From UBA6626 sp963579995 (lineage in GTDB: Bacteria > Planctomycetota > Phycisphaerae > Phycisphaerales > Phycisphaeraceae), in assembly GCA_963579995.1 (NCBI GenBank), contig CAUZIY010000003.1:1-53217 (forward strand): DNA of 53,217 nucleotides, in the 5' to 3' direction. The position numbers and the translations under genes were made by a program. A model generated the notes under the pieces. That model saw nothing but the letters and a program-made list of their open reading frames with translations. It was not told the origin of the DNA and did no database searches. Positions 35,288 through 44,788 of the stretch are shown in pieces (within the stretch, counting starts at the first letter, position 1; each line of letters starts with the position of its first letter).

Positions 35288-37132
35288 TCATCGCTCTACC
35301 GGTACCACGATGCCTCGGATAATAATGTTTTGGGCAAAGAGGAAAATAAGGAACATCGGGATGGCGGCGAGACATAGACTGGCGTAGATAACTGCCGGGT
35401 GCGCCTGGGTTTGAAGTTGATAGAGCCAGACCATGAGCGTCCACATTTCCGGGTCGGGCACAATGATCAAGGCATACATGAAATTACTGTAGGCGTTGGT
35501 GAACGCACCCAATCCAATGACTGCCAAGATTGGCTTGGACATGGACATGGTGATTGCCCAGAACTTCGTCCATTCACTGGCGCCGTCCATGTCAGCAGCC
35601 TCATAAAGTTCTCGTGGTAAAGAATCAAAGAATCCTTTCAGCAAGAAGATCCAAAATCCATTGGCCATTGTAGGCAAGATCAGCGCGGCAAACGTGTTGA
35701 GAAGGTTTAGATTCCGAAGCAAAATAAATGAGGGGATCATTGTGACAGCAGGCGGAAAAGCCATCGTGGCCATGCAGATCAGGAGAATCTTGTAGCTGCT
35801 GGGTGGCCGGTAACGACTAAGGGCATATGCGGCCAGGGGATTAACGATAAGCTGGCTCAATACAGCCAGTATGCAGTACACAATCGTGTTTAACACGCCG
35901 CGGCCGTGTAGAAGAATGTAATCCAGTACCACCAGGTAGTTTCGCTTTAAGTTCTCCACCAGAGAGGAACTGATCTGGGCATGAAAGTCATCCCAATCGC
36001 TTGCGCGAACTGCAGTGGCCTGAGCTGATTGCTTGCCAAATACCGATCGATCAAAACCCTCGCTGTCCAAAAATGCCTCAAACTCCTGCCGCGGTCCGAC
36101 AACTCGAATTGCATCTAGATCAGCATCTTCCTGCACAAAAAGATCCCAAATCACGATCTGTTGCGGGGCGTGTGGCATGCGTGTTGGAAGGTTGATGTTC
36201 TTCCATGTGGCATACGTTGTTCCGTAGTACCGGTTGAGTCCAGCAAGGTTACTGTATCGCCGTTTCAAGAAATGGCGGTAGTTTGTGGCCTGCGATGGAT
36301 CAATCCTAATAAAAAGAAGACTCAATTCATTTCGAACAAACTGTTCCCAGTCTGCGCGACGGGTTGATTGGACAGGTGGTATGGATGAAAGCAAAACCTC
36401 GTGAAACGAGTTGAGTTCAGTGCCATGGTGGGCGTTGTATTTCCCAATGCTGTTGTACGTTGGTCGCACATAATACAACTGGTAATAACCATCAAGATCG
36501 ACAATGAATCTTTCCCCGGCATCCAGCGACATTTTGAATCGGTTGAAAAGTAGCTGTTGGTTACCGCGATCAGGACGATGGCGACGGGAAGCGAGTTCTT
36601 TTTCAATGGGTGTTCGCAGATGGAGGAAAGATGGATATGCCGTCTTCCATTCACGGTTCATTGCTTCCAGGGATCCGTGAAAAGAATCTGCCACAAACTG
36701 GCGATACCGACGAAAATTCTTGAATTGCAGCAGTGAGGGGCCGATTGTGTGGCCTAACATCTGCCAGTTCTCCTCCGGCAACTGTTTGCGAAATCGATCA
36801 AAAATATCCGCGAGATCCTGATGGGTGTCGTTGTTTGGTATGGCGATCGTATGCCAGGACTTCTCGTCTCGGTGGTGAGTTTGTTGGTAAAGAAGGATCT
36901 GGCCACTGTACTTACTTTCAAGAAACTTGCGGTAGTGCACTCGTTGATCGGTGAAGTATCGAGGCACGGGACGCATCTCGACGATGTCGGTTTCTGATTT
37001 GACGGAGCCGGCGATCATCAGCGCCATTGGATACAACATGGATAGTGCACCCAGGATCAACACGGTGTAGATACACAGGTAGACGATCTTGACGCGTCTG
37101 GATCTGGCTTCAACTCGGTTGATGATGGGCAT
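35288..37132 (-). CDS. MalG-like ABC permease with giant extracytoplasmic insert (system 2)
   Basis: A 614-residue paralog of the permease at 11026. TM1 lies at 16-41 and the next helix near 412-435. The insert of about 360 residues again shows three repeats: MNREWKTAY (158-166), YNAHHGTEL (232-240) and LNRYYGTTY (299-307), the last ending in LP. DWEQF (261-265) and WDLFV (329-333) follow repeats two and three. The permease core has the EAA loop YEAADMDGASEWTKF (510-524). It lacks the extra two-segment insertion found in system 1 and goes straight from LLRNLNLLNT into FAALILP. It follows the fusion gene by 59 bases. Confidence 0.88.
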   Translation of the reverse strand: MPIINRVEARSRRVKIVYLCIYTVLILGALSMLYPMALMIAGSVKSETDIVEMRPVPRYFTDQRVHYRKFLESKYSGQILLYQQTHHRDEKSWHTIAIPNNDTHQDLADIFDRFRKQLPEENWQMLGHTIGPSLLQFKNFRRYRQFVADSFHGSLEAMNREWKTAYPSFLHLRTPIEKELASRRHRPDRGNQQLLFNRFKMSLDAGERFIVDLDGYYQLYYVRPTYNSIGKYNAHHGTELNSFHEVLLSSIPPVQSTRRADWEQFVRNELSLLFIRIDPSQATNYRHFLKRRYSNLAGLNRYYGTTYATWKNINLPTRMPHAPQQIVIWDLFVQEDADLDAIRVVGPRQEFEAFLDSEGFDRSVFGKQSAQATAVRASDWDDFHAQISSSLVENLKRNYLVVLDYILLHGRGVLNTIVYCILAVLSQLIVNPLAAYALSRYRPPSSYKILLICMATMAFPPAVTMIPSFILLRNLNLLNTFAALILPTMANGFWIFLLKGFFDSLPRELYEAADMDGASEWTKFWAITMSMSKPILAVIGLGAFTNAYSNFMYALIIVPDPEMWTLMVWLYQLQTQAHPAVIYASLCLAAIPMFLIFLFAQNIIIRGIVVPVER

Positions 37133-37191
37133 AAGAGAAAAAGTCCGAAGTTTGAACGATCACTACCCGATGACTGACAATTCGTCGAGTG

Positions 37192-39651
37192 TTATCCGAC
37201 CGTACGGAACTCCATATGCCGGAGCTTGCGTAATTGGATCAAAGTAAAGCCAATCAACATGAGGCCGACGATCCAGGCCATCGCTGTGGCAACACCGAAA
37301 CGAAGATAGAAAAATGCCGTCGAAAAAATATGCAGGCCAACCACCTCGGTACGGCCATATCCTGTCCATGGGCCACCACCGGTCATGGCCAGAATGAAGT
37401 TGGCTGACTGAAAAGACGCAATGACTGCACCGATCAGATTGATCAAAATAAGCGCTTTAAGTGATGGCAGCGTGATGCATGTAATGCGAGTCCAGATGCT
37501 GGCGCCGTCAATACTCGCCGATTCGTAGAGTTCGTCAGGCACGGTTTTGAGTGCAGCTAGATAGATCAAGCATCCTGGCCCCATGCCGGCCCAGACAACC
37601 GGCACAACGCAGCATACCAGTGCCCATCGCGGTTCGGCTAGCCAGTTGGTGTGCCCGTCTAGACCCACAGCATTTCTCAACTCATTGACCAGGCCGAAGG
37701 GGCCAAAGAAGGTCTTCCAGAGAAATATCACGAGCACCCCGCTGATGACAGCGGGCAGATAATAGATGCTGCGAAATATGATCTTGCCACGGGGCACCTC
37801 CTGGAGAAGAATGGCCAAGATGATCGGTGCTGGGAAACCAAAAAACAATACGAGAAATGCATATTTCAATCCAACCCAGACCGACAGCCAGAAGGCGCGG
37901 TCAAAAAGAATCTCTGCGAAATTCTCCAAGCCGACCCATTTCGCATCGCCCGTGACGCGGTAGTCCTGAAATGCCATTGCCCCACCATGAAGCAATGGCC
38001 AGTACTGCCAAAGAGCAATTGTTCCAACCCCCGGGATCAGTAAAAGGTAGGCAACCTTGTATTTTCGAAATTGCCATCCCCCTTTTCCAGCCCCGGAAAA
38101 GAATTCGGGGGGCGCAAAGATACGCCAGATGTAAAAGAAACCAGCGCCAAAGATGGCGGCAATACCAATCGTGACGAATAGAGCCACGCGTCGTCGAAAC
38201 TGCCGCTCTTCAGGGTGTACAAGGCCAAGCATCTTTTCATTAGCTTCAGCAACACCGTGGCGGAGAATGTCTTTTATTTTGGCAAGAGCAGCTTCGTCAT
38301 CCCCTTTATTGATGGCAGCCTGAATTTCATCGTCTCTTGCAATTGCTCCTAATGGCTTGGTCATCCAGCGATAGATCTGCTGGCTGTTGCGGCCGTATGG
38401 TGCTAGTTTGCCGTTCTTGACGGATTCCTCGAAAGTCTTTCGCCAACTTTCAGGAATGAGCCTTACGTATTCGTGGTAGCCGAACTCTTCCAGTAGTTGT
38501 GGTTGAACAAAACGGCCGTAGCCATTTTTGATCATGGTTTCCACCATGATTTTTTGTGCCGCCGGGCGCATCCAAAAGGAAATATATTTCCAAGCCGCTT
38601 CGCGTACACGTGGGTCTTCTATCCCGGAGTAAATTGCCAGCATTGTGGCATTCAGATCACTGCCGCGTGTGCCTGCGGGGCCTAGCGGCATGGGGCCAAT
38701 CCCATGCAGTTCAGGATTTCGGATCTGTGTCATCTGATCGAAGCCGAGTCGAATTTGAAACATACCGATCTTGCCGGAAAACCAAACGAGAAAGCGGTCA
38801 GCTTCTCCATAGGTCACCCCCATCAATTCCTTTTCGACAGTCTTGCCTTTACTTTCATAGCGTTTCATCCAACGCTGCCGCCGTATTTTGGTGAAAAACA
38901 GTGCGGCTTGTGCTGCCGCGTCGGAGTCAAACGCGCATCGCCAGTTCCCCTCCGCGTCCTGGGACATTGCTTCACCGCCGGCAGACCACAGATAGGGAAG
39001 CCAATGATAGGAGCCTTCATCGCCGAATCGCAGCGCAATCCCCGAGCGCTGCTTGCCCGGATCTGTCAGCTTTCGCGCAAACATCATCAGCTCATTCCAA
39101 TCGTTTGGCGCACGGTCCGGCAGTCCGGCTTCCTGAAAAAGATCTCGCCGGTAACACAACGCACGCACTTGAAGCTGGATGGGCCAGCAATAGATGTGTT
39201 CCTTGCCGTCTGGAGGACCACGCCGTTGGATGACGGGCCAGAGCTGATTGGGGATCTGATTGCGTTCATCGTCAGTCACAGTTGTGATCTGATCAATTGG
39301 ATAGAGAAATCCCTGTTCAATATATGTTGAGGCATTATGGAAACGTACTTCGAATACGTGCGGTGGGATATCACCGGCAATTTGCATCAAGGGCAAGAAT
39401 TCAGCGGCGCGATCTTCGATCATGATTCCGGTTGATCGAAGCACTTTGATTTGTGGATGTAATCGGTGAAATTCAGCTAGGATCGCCTTGGCTACTTGGA
39501 CTTCAATGGTGGTAAATGCTGCCGAGTTGATGTCAGGCAGGCCATGAACACGGAGTGTGATTGGTTGGTCTGCAGGTGGCGTTCCGAACGCATGCGTCGC
39601 GATGAATACAACCACCAACCACATGGCGGGCGCTTGAACATTAGGGTTCAT
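37192..39651 (-). CDS. ABC sugar importer: solute-binding protein fused to MalF-like permease (system 2)
   Basis: An 819-residue paralog of the fusion at 8344. The start is set at the Met of MNPNVQAPAMWLVV (39651), which gives a signal segment and leaves a 53-base gap after the pseudopilin gene. A longer frame to 39792 would overlap that gene. The binding-protein part contains LQVRALCYRRDLFQEAGLPD and GIGPMPLGPAG. An extra helix (VALFVTIGIAAIFGAGFFYI) leads into the MalF-like core, with the EAA loop YESASIDGASIWTRI and a PGCLIYLAALKTVP segment. Sugar specificity is unknown. No ATPase gene is nearby; a shared MsmX-type ATPase encoded elsewhere is the simplest inference. Confidence 0.9.
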   Translation of the reverse strand: MNPNVQAPAMWLVVVFIATHAFGTPPADQPITLRVHGLPDINSAAFTTIEVQVAKAILAEFHRLHPQIKVLRSTGIMIEDRAAEFLPLMQIAGDIPPHVFEVRFHNASTYIEQGFLYPIDQITTVTDDERNQIPNQLWPVIQRRGPPDGKEHIYCWPIQLQVRALCYRRDLFQEAGLPDRAPNDWNELMMFARKLTDPGKQRSGIALRFGDEGSYHWLPYLWSAGGEAMSQDAEGNWRCAFDSDAAAQAALFFTKIRRQRWMKRYESKGKTVEKELMGVTYGEADRFLVWFSGKIGMFQIRLGFDQMTQIRNPELHGIGPMPLGPAGTRGSDLNATMLAIYSGIEDPRVREAAWKYISFWMRPAAQKIMVETMIKNGYGRFVQPQLLEEFGYHEYVRLIPESWRKTFEESVKNGKLAPYGRNSQQIYRWMTKPLGAIARDDEIQAAINKGDDEAALAKIKDILRHGVAEANEKMLGLVHPEERQFRRRVALFVTIGIAAIFGAGFFYIWRIFAPPEFFSGAGKGGWQFRKYKVAYLLLIPGVGTIALWQYWPLLHGGAMAFQDYRVTGDAKWVGLENFAEILFDRAFWLSVWVGLKYAFLVLFFGFPAPIILAILLQEVPRGKIIFRSIYYLPAVISGVLVIFLWKTFFGPFGLVNELRNAVGLDGHTNWLAEPRWALVCCVVPVVWAGMGPGCLIYLAALKTVPDELYESASIDGASIWTRITCITLPSLKALILINLIGAVIASFQSANFILAMTGGGPWTGYGRTEVVGLHIFSTAFFYLRFGVATAMAWIVGLMLIGFTLIQLRKLRHMEFRTVG

Positions 39652-39704
39652 TCGAGGGGCAATATAAGGCGTATTGTCCTGACGCGTTGATGTTGCGAGC
39701 CCGA

Positions 39705-40610
39705 TCACTCGAACCAGCCGGTTGATGACGTATTCAGTTCGCGCCAATGATGATCGTTTTCTGCCCGGTGCCATTTGACCTGTGTGTTCCAATCAACGTG
39801 ACCATCTAAGCATACCGCATTTGCGCCATCAAAATGAAATTCGCCGACTGGATAACGCAGTTCGTCCCTGTATTCCGGCAATGGGTCAAAGGTGCTAATT
39901 TCCTTTTCTTTTGAGGTCTCAAATGGCAACACGCGGTTGATTTTTGCCCAATAGTGAAATCCAGTATGGCTCCCGGGAAACGAATATCCACTATCTGCAT
40001 GAGAAATGATATTAGATGGATAACGGATCCACGACAGTTTTCGATACAGCCAGTTGTTTGCGTTTGGCGAGTCAGTCCACTGGGTGCCTAGAAACAAATG
40101 GTTATATCCGTAGGCTGCAAGGATGCCATGGGTCGAGTAACTCGTGCCGATGGGGATGGCGCCGCCACCTGGCAGTGGGTTGTTGTGACTCTGTTGCAAA
40201 TTCGCTTGTTCTCCGAGATGGCTGGGACACCAGAGACCCTGTGCCGTGTTAAGGATATCTGCATTTGCATCACCGGCAGGGTCTAAATACGAATTCATGA
40301 CCGCCCCGAGTGTCTCGAGACCTTTTCGCCAATACCAAGTGCCGTCCGCATTCACCACGAGTTTGGACCGGTGGTGGTCTTCATACCAATTTTCATAAAT
40401 TGGAAGCCAGTCGTTCCAGTCGTTGGTATAGGTGGCCAGTGCAGTGCCCATCTGCCGCAAGTTAGTTTTGCAAACAACCTGTTCGCCAGATGCCCTCGCC
40501 TTTTCAACCGAAGGCAGTAGCATTGCGATTAAAAGCGAGATAATAGAGATCACAACAAGCAGTTCGATCAGCGTAAACGCTCGGCTTCGGGATGGGACAC
40601 GGGAATACAT
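39705..40610 (-). CDS. Type II pseudopilin, H-X9-DG type (fourth copy)
   Basis: A 301-residue relative of the three tandem pseudopilins, 17 kb away and directly upstream of ABC system 2 on the same strand. The start at 40610 (MYSRVPSRSRA then FTLIELLVVI) places the prepilin site right after a short basic leader. The H-X9-DG motif is HFDGANAVCLDG. It differs from the tandem group in the middle (PLPGGGAIP, QSHNNPLP) and has no matching promoter element. Its stop is 53 bases before the fusion gene start, so it may lead that operon. Confidence 0.88.
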   Translation of the reverse strand: MYSRVPSRSRAFTLIELLVVISIISLLIAMLLPSVEKARASGEQVVCKTNLRQMGTALATYTNDWNDWLPIYENWYEDHHRSKLVVNADGTWYWRKGLETLGAVMNSYLDPAGDANADILNTAQGLWCPSHLGEQANLQQSHNNPLPGGGAIPIGTSYSTHGILAAYGYNHLFLGTQWTDSPNANNWLYRKLSWIRYPSNIISHADSGYSFPGSHTGFHYWAKINRVLPFETSKEKEISTFDPLPEYRDELRYPVGEFHFDGANAVCLDGHVDWNTQVKWHRAENDHHWRELNTSSTGWFE

Positions 40611-40899
40611 GTAACCGTGGGTTTGTTGGGTAGAGGTTTTTATAGGCCCAACAAGGCCACTTAGTGTGCATTGCATTTTATAAGCCCTCTAGGTGTCCAT
40701 GCGCTGATATAAATCGGTAATCGTTGTACTAAATTATCGCAACCGCCATTAAAAAAAGATTGGGCGGAGTTTCTTCCATGCGATCAAATCATCAAAATAC
40801 AATGTTGTCATAAGTAAATAATTGTAGCATTGGCAGCATCGACCACAAATTCCACCTGATGTATTTACAGGCAGTTTAGATCCAAAGGCGCCATGGTAA
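40611..40899. other. Intergenic region between lgt and pseudopilin 4
   Basis: An A/T-rich stretch of 289 bases. On the minus strand, CCGCC and GGCGG (about 40742-40768) pair around a T-rich loop and could form a weak terminator for lgt. A TACAAT near 40825 could be a -10 box, but the -35 match is poor. No coding frame is supported. Confidence 0.35.
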
Positions 40900-41892
40900 T
40901 CAGTGTTGTGACCGCCATCCGCTTATCGTGTCGGCATTTTTTTTCGCCCCAATCACCCACACCGCGATGCCTGCCAATAGGAGCAATCCGCTGAGCCATT
41001 GGCCTCTTGTAATCTTGAGAAAGGAATACTCCAAGTGGGCAATGTGTTCATCAGGTTGACGGAAAAACTCCACCGCGATCCGGGTCAGGCTATACGTTGC
41101 GCAGCAGATTCCGAAAATGACTCCCGGTTTTTGTGGACGCGTCCATGCAATCACCAGAACAAAAAAGACGCATAATCCTTCCAGGCATGCTTGGTAAAGT
41201 TGCGATGGGTGACGCGGGGTAAGAAGAGGGGATACTGCATTGATGATCTGCTGGTCACCGGACTGGATCTTCCTGATAACCCAGTCGACTGGCCCTGACT
41301 GCAAAGCGGTTGTAGTTATATGTGCTGGTAGGGTCAAAAGAAGTGCATTGATCTTATCACTGCTCCAGCCGAGCATTTCCTGCGGGAACTTAACTGCCAA
41401 CGCAAACGTATCTGCGCACGCACGGCCGTAGAGTTCGCCATTAATAAAGTTGGCGATCCGTCCTAAGCATAATCCCAGTGGTATTGGAAACGAGACGAGA
41501 TCTAATACATGCAGCATGCTGATTTTGTGGCGCTGCGCAAAACACAAGGCTGCGACAACGATTCCCATGAACCCGCCATGGCTGGACATGCCGCCCTCGT
41601 GGATTGAAAGCAGGTCCCAAAAAGGAAGGCCAGTCCGAAACCCTATGAATAATGACGGTTTATAAAGTACTGCATAGCCAAGTCGGCCACCGAGAAGAAT
41701 ACCTATCACCATGGCAAAGACTAAATCGCCTGCAAGTGCGGGTTTAAGCGGGCTGTTGCCGATACGCACAATCCGCTTGATGATCATGAAAGCGATGAGA
41801 AATCCAAGGGCATACGATAGTCCATACCAACGAATGGGTCCAAATGCAAAAGGATCCATGTCATGAATGTAGAGAGCAAGTGTGGTGATCAT
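40900..41892 (-). CDS. lgt: Prolipoprotein diacylglyceryl transferase
   Basis: A 330-residue integral membrane enzyme that moves a diacylglyceryl group from phosphatidylglycerol to the lipobox cysteine, the first step of lipoprotein maturation. Family marks are GPIRWYGLSYALGF (18-31), GGRLGYAVLY (68-77), HEGGMSSHGG (98-107) and the signature LGRIANFINGELYGR (143-157), plus HPSQLYQA in the later part. A segment of about 50 residues between GRACA and TPRHPSQ is longer than in E. coli Lgt. The ATG at 41892 comes 9 bases after the rnr stop, so the two are probably cotranscribed. Confidence 0.93.
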   Translation of the reverse strand: MITTLALYIHDMDPFAFGPIRWYGLSYALGFLIAFMIIKRIVRIGNSPLKPALAGDLVFAMVIGILLGGRLGYAVLYKPSLFIGFRTGLPFWDLLSIHEGGMSSHGGFMGIVVAALCFAQRHKISMLHVLDLVSFPIPLGLCLGRIANFINGELYGRACADTFALAVKFPQEMLGWSSDKINALLLTLPAHITTTALQSGPVDWVIRKIQSGDQQIINAVSPLLTPRHPSQLYQACLEGLCVFFVLVIAWTRPQKPGVIFGICCATYSLTRIAVEFFRQPDEHIAHLEYSFLKITRGQWLSGLLLLAGIAVWVIGAKKNADTISGWRSQH

Positions 41893-41901
41893 TGTTCTTG
41901 A

Positions 41902-44214
41902 TTATTTGCGTCGTTTGCGCTTTGTCTGTTTAAGTTTCATCGTATTTTTCTGCATCAGTCGTGCACCCGATGATCGACGCCCGGGTCTTGCAGGCTGGCT
42001 CATGGCGATCAGTTCAAGTTGGCGGGCAGACGGGTTCACTTTAACAATGCGCACGGTAAGTCGATGTCCAACTGCGATGGTTGCCCTGGATCGTTGCGAG
42101 ACAAGACATGCTGATTTGGCGTCATGGCGCCACCGATCACCCTGTGTGCCCGGCAGGTCGGCGATGGGTACAAAGCCATCGGTCAGGTACCTATCTAACT
42201 GCACAAAGATGCCATCGCGGCTAATGCCACTGACGGTGCCTGGGCAGTCATCTCCGACTTGGCTGCTGAGTAATTGAAGGATAAAGAACTCTTTCAGGTC
42301 CCTTTCTGCTGCTTCGGCATTTCTTTCTGTGGAAGAGCAATGGCGGCAAAGGTCGACCAGGCTTTCATCCGCCAGGACGCGAGAATCATTGCGCATGTCT
42401 TGCATCAGGCGGTGTTTTTTTATCCCGCTAGATCTGCCGTGTGCCTCGTTGCATGACAAATACGCATCTAGTATCCGATGTACAACTAAATCAGGGTATC
42501 GGCGGATGGGACTGGTGAAATGTGTGTAGTGATCACTCGCCAGTGCATAGTGTTCTCGGTGCACTGGCGAATATTCCGCCCGACTCAGTGTTTGCAATAC
42601 CGCTAGGTGCACGGCCTGCTGAACTGATGTGCCTCTCGTATTGGCCAAGAGTTGCTGTAGTTCCTCGCGGTTTGGGTTTGACGGAATTACTTGGCCGGAC
42701 ATGCGCAAAATACGACGCAAGGATTCCATGTTGTTCTGCTGCGGTTCGGCATGAATACGCCGGATCATCGGTATGCGATCAAAAAAGCGGGCAACCGTCT
42801 CATTGACTTCCACCATGAACATTTCAATAATTTTGTGTGTATAGGATTGATCCTGTGGCGTCACATCTTTCAAGTACCCGTTCGTATCAAAAGTGAGTTC
42901 TGGATCTGGCAGTTCAAGTTCTATCATTCCCTGCTTACGACGACGGGCGTGTATGATGCCGGCCAATTCTGCCATGGTCTTGAGCATGGCGATTAAAGCG
43001 TCTGAATATGCAGGCTCACTACGTGCGTGTCGACGTGCCCCGTGAAGATCATCATCAATTACTGCCTGCGCTTCGAGGTAGGTCAATCGTTTTGACGAAT
43101 GGATCAAACTGTTAATGAATCGCTGGCCAAGAATATGGCCCTTGCTGTCATACCGAATGAATACGGACTTGCATGCACGATCCACGCCTTCTTGAAGGGA
43201 GCATATTCCATTCGACAGGATATCGGGCAACATCGGTATCGCCTTTCTTGGAAGGTAGGCGCTATTACCTCGTCGATAAGCTTCGCGATCCAACTCAGAT
43301 CCGGGTAGCACGAAGTGCGCGACATCGGCAATATGTACTCCCAGTTCATAGGTTTGATTACCGGTTGGATCGACTTGTCTTTCAATACTGATGGCATCGT
43401 CAAAATCTTTGGCATCTGGAGGATCGATTGTACAGATTAAATGCTCCGTCAGATTCACACGCTTGCCAATTGATTGGATATCAAACTGCTGGACGGTGTT
43501 CCGCGCCTCATTAAGTACAGCGGGTGGAAATTGCGCCTCAAGTCCGTATGCCCGCATCACGGCGATAGTTTCAACCGACGGTTCACCCTGTGGTCCCAGG
43601 ATTTCTGTAATCGTTCCTTCACCCAAATGGTCTTCGGATGGGTACTGGATCAATTCGATGACAACCTTGTCGCCTTCAACGGCCTCCTTGGTTTGTGCAT
43701 TACGTACCACCACCGGTTCGTTGAGATCATTGCCATCTACTTCAACCAACCATAGGGACCGTCGTTTTTTCAGTGTGCCCACATACTGTTTATCTACCCG
43801 CTCAAGGATCTCCGTGACCCGACCCACAAAAGGTGCATGGCCATCTCGTGTTGATTGGCGGCGCGGGATTAATTTAGCTCGTACGCGATCTCCGGTCATT
43901 GCATTGCCTGTATAGCGTGCCGGAATAAATAGATCCCCATATTCAGTTGGCGAATCAGGTTGCAAGAAGCCGAAACGCCTCCTGGTCACGCGAATCGTGC
44001 CGATAAGTTCTGAAGTGGGGGGTGGTAGCCGGACAAGTGAATTATTATCTAGGCGAAGACGACCAGCCGTGATTAAATGGTTAAAGCCATACTGGAATGC
44101 CTCATACTCTTGGTTTTCAATACCAAGTTCATCTCCAATCTGTCGGATAGGCCGTGGCGTATAGCCGGGGGCCGAGACATATTGAACGATCTGATTTGCA
44201 TGTCTGTTCGCCAT
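41902..44214 (-). CDS. rnr: Ribonuclease R
   Basis: A 770-residue 3'-to-5' exoribonuclease of the RNase II/R family. An N-terminal helix-turn-helix-like part is followed by a cold-shock-type domain (IGTIRVTRRRFGFLQP, 71-86). The RNB catalytic domain has IDPPDAKDFDDAIS (263-276) with its metal-binding aspartates, and SPIRRYPDLVVHR later. An S1 domain (GTVSGISRDGIFVQLD) and a basic tail end the protein. It degrades structured RNA. It is followed by lgt and diverges from the YlbF-family gene, with about 116 bases between the starts. Confidence 0.95.
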   Translation of the reverse strand: MANRHANQIVQYVSAPGYTPRPIRQIGDELGIENQEYEAFQYGFNHLITAGRLRLDNNSLVRLPPPTSELIGTIRVTRRRFGFLQPDSPTEYGDLFIPARYTGNAMTGDRVRAKLIPRRQSTRDGHAPFVGRVTEILERVDKQYVGTLKKRRSLWLVEVDGNDLNEPVVVRNAQTKEAVEGDKVVIELIQYPSEDHLGEGTITEILGPQGEPSVETIAVMRAYGLEAQFPPAVLNEARNTVQQFDIQSIGKRVNLTEHLICTIDPPDAKDFDDAISIERQVDPTGNQTYELGVHIADVAHFVLPGSELDREAYRRGNSAYLPRKAIPMLPDILSNGICSLQEGVDRACKSVFIRYDSKGHILGQRFINSLIHSSKRLTYLEAQAVIDDDLHGARRHARSEPAYSDALIAMLKTMAELAGIIHARRRKQGMIELELPDPELTFDTNGYLKDVTPQDQSYTHKIIEMFMVEVNETVARFFDRIPMIRRIHAEPQQNNMESLRRILRMSGQVIPSNPNREELQQLLANTRGTSVQQAVHLAVLQTLSRAEYSPVHREHYALASDHYTHFTSPIRRYPDLVVHRILDAYLSCNEAHGRSSGIKKHRLMQDMRNDSRVLADESLVDLCRHCSSTERNAEAAERDLKEFFILQLLSSQVGDDCPGTVSGISRDGIFVQLDRYLTDGFVPIADLPGTQGDRWRHDAKSACLVSQRSRATIAVGHRLTVRIVKVNPSARQLELIAMSQPARPGRRSSGARLMQKNTMKLKQTKRKRRK

Positions 44215-44330
44215 AATTTGATCCAGACACCTTAGGTGATGTCATGGGATACTGTTATCCCAATTGCCAAGGTGAATTGATGGGTTATGCTAACGGGCTA
44301 AACCGTTTATGGATAGGAATACTGACTACC

Positions 44331-44720
44331 ATGGCAAATACTGATGAGATTCTTAGATCAGCAACCGATTTGGGCAAGTTGATTGCCAAGCACAATGCAT
44401 CAATCCAGTTGAAGGATCTTGTTAAGCGTTTGCGTGATGACGCCGACGCTCAGCGTATTCTCAACGATTACAACCGTCAGGTACAAAATATTAGCGAGAA
44501 GGAGCAGGACGGTAAGCCGATTGAGGTTGAGGAAAAACACCAGTTGGAGAAGTTGCGCACCAAACTTATCCAGACGCCGATATTGCGTGATTTCCAGATG
44601 GTACAAATGGATTATCTGGATCTGATGCGGCGGGTGGATGAGGCAATCCAATCGCCGATGACGCCCCCACAGCCGGCAGCTGTTGCGGAAGATGGGCCAC
44701 TGCCAAATACCAACCCATAA
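44331..44720 (+). CDS. YlbF/YmcA family protein
   Basis: A 129-residue all-helical protein of the YlbF (DUF964) family. The start at 44331 (MANTDEILRSATDLGKLI) is chosen because ATAGGA lies about 11 bases upstream; a longer frame from 44244 adds unrelated residues. The middle has LRDDADAQRILNDYNRQVQ, and a C-terminal helix (ILRDFQMVQMDYLDLMRRVD) matches the family. In Bacillus, YlbF and relatives bind RNase Y and affect RNA processing and biofilm formation. Its position divergent from rnr fits an RNA-related role. Confidence 0.82.
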   Translation: MANTDEILRSATDLGKLIAKHNASIQLKDLVKRLRDDADAQRILNDYNRQVQNISEKEQDGKPIEVEEKHQLEKLRTKLIQTPILRDFQMVQMDYLDLMRRVDEAIQSPMTPPQPAAVAEDGPLPNTNP

Positions 44721-44788
44721 GACATTTCTCGCCTCGGGAAAATTCAGGTAAGTGGGTTTTTGCGTTTACGTTATTGCCTGGCGGCGGG

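Noticed and set aside
35274..35289. GAATAA/TTATTC inverted repeat between the PIG-L and permease genes
   Set aside because: Only six A/T-rich pairs with no T-run; too weak to call a terminator, though it is in the right place.
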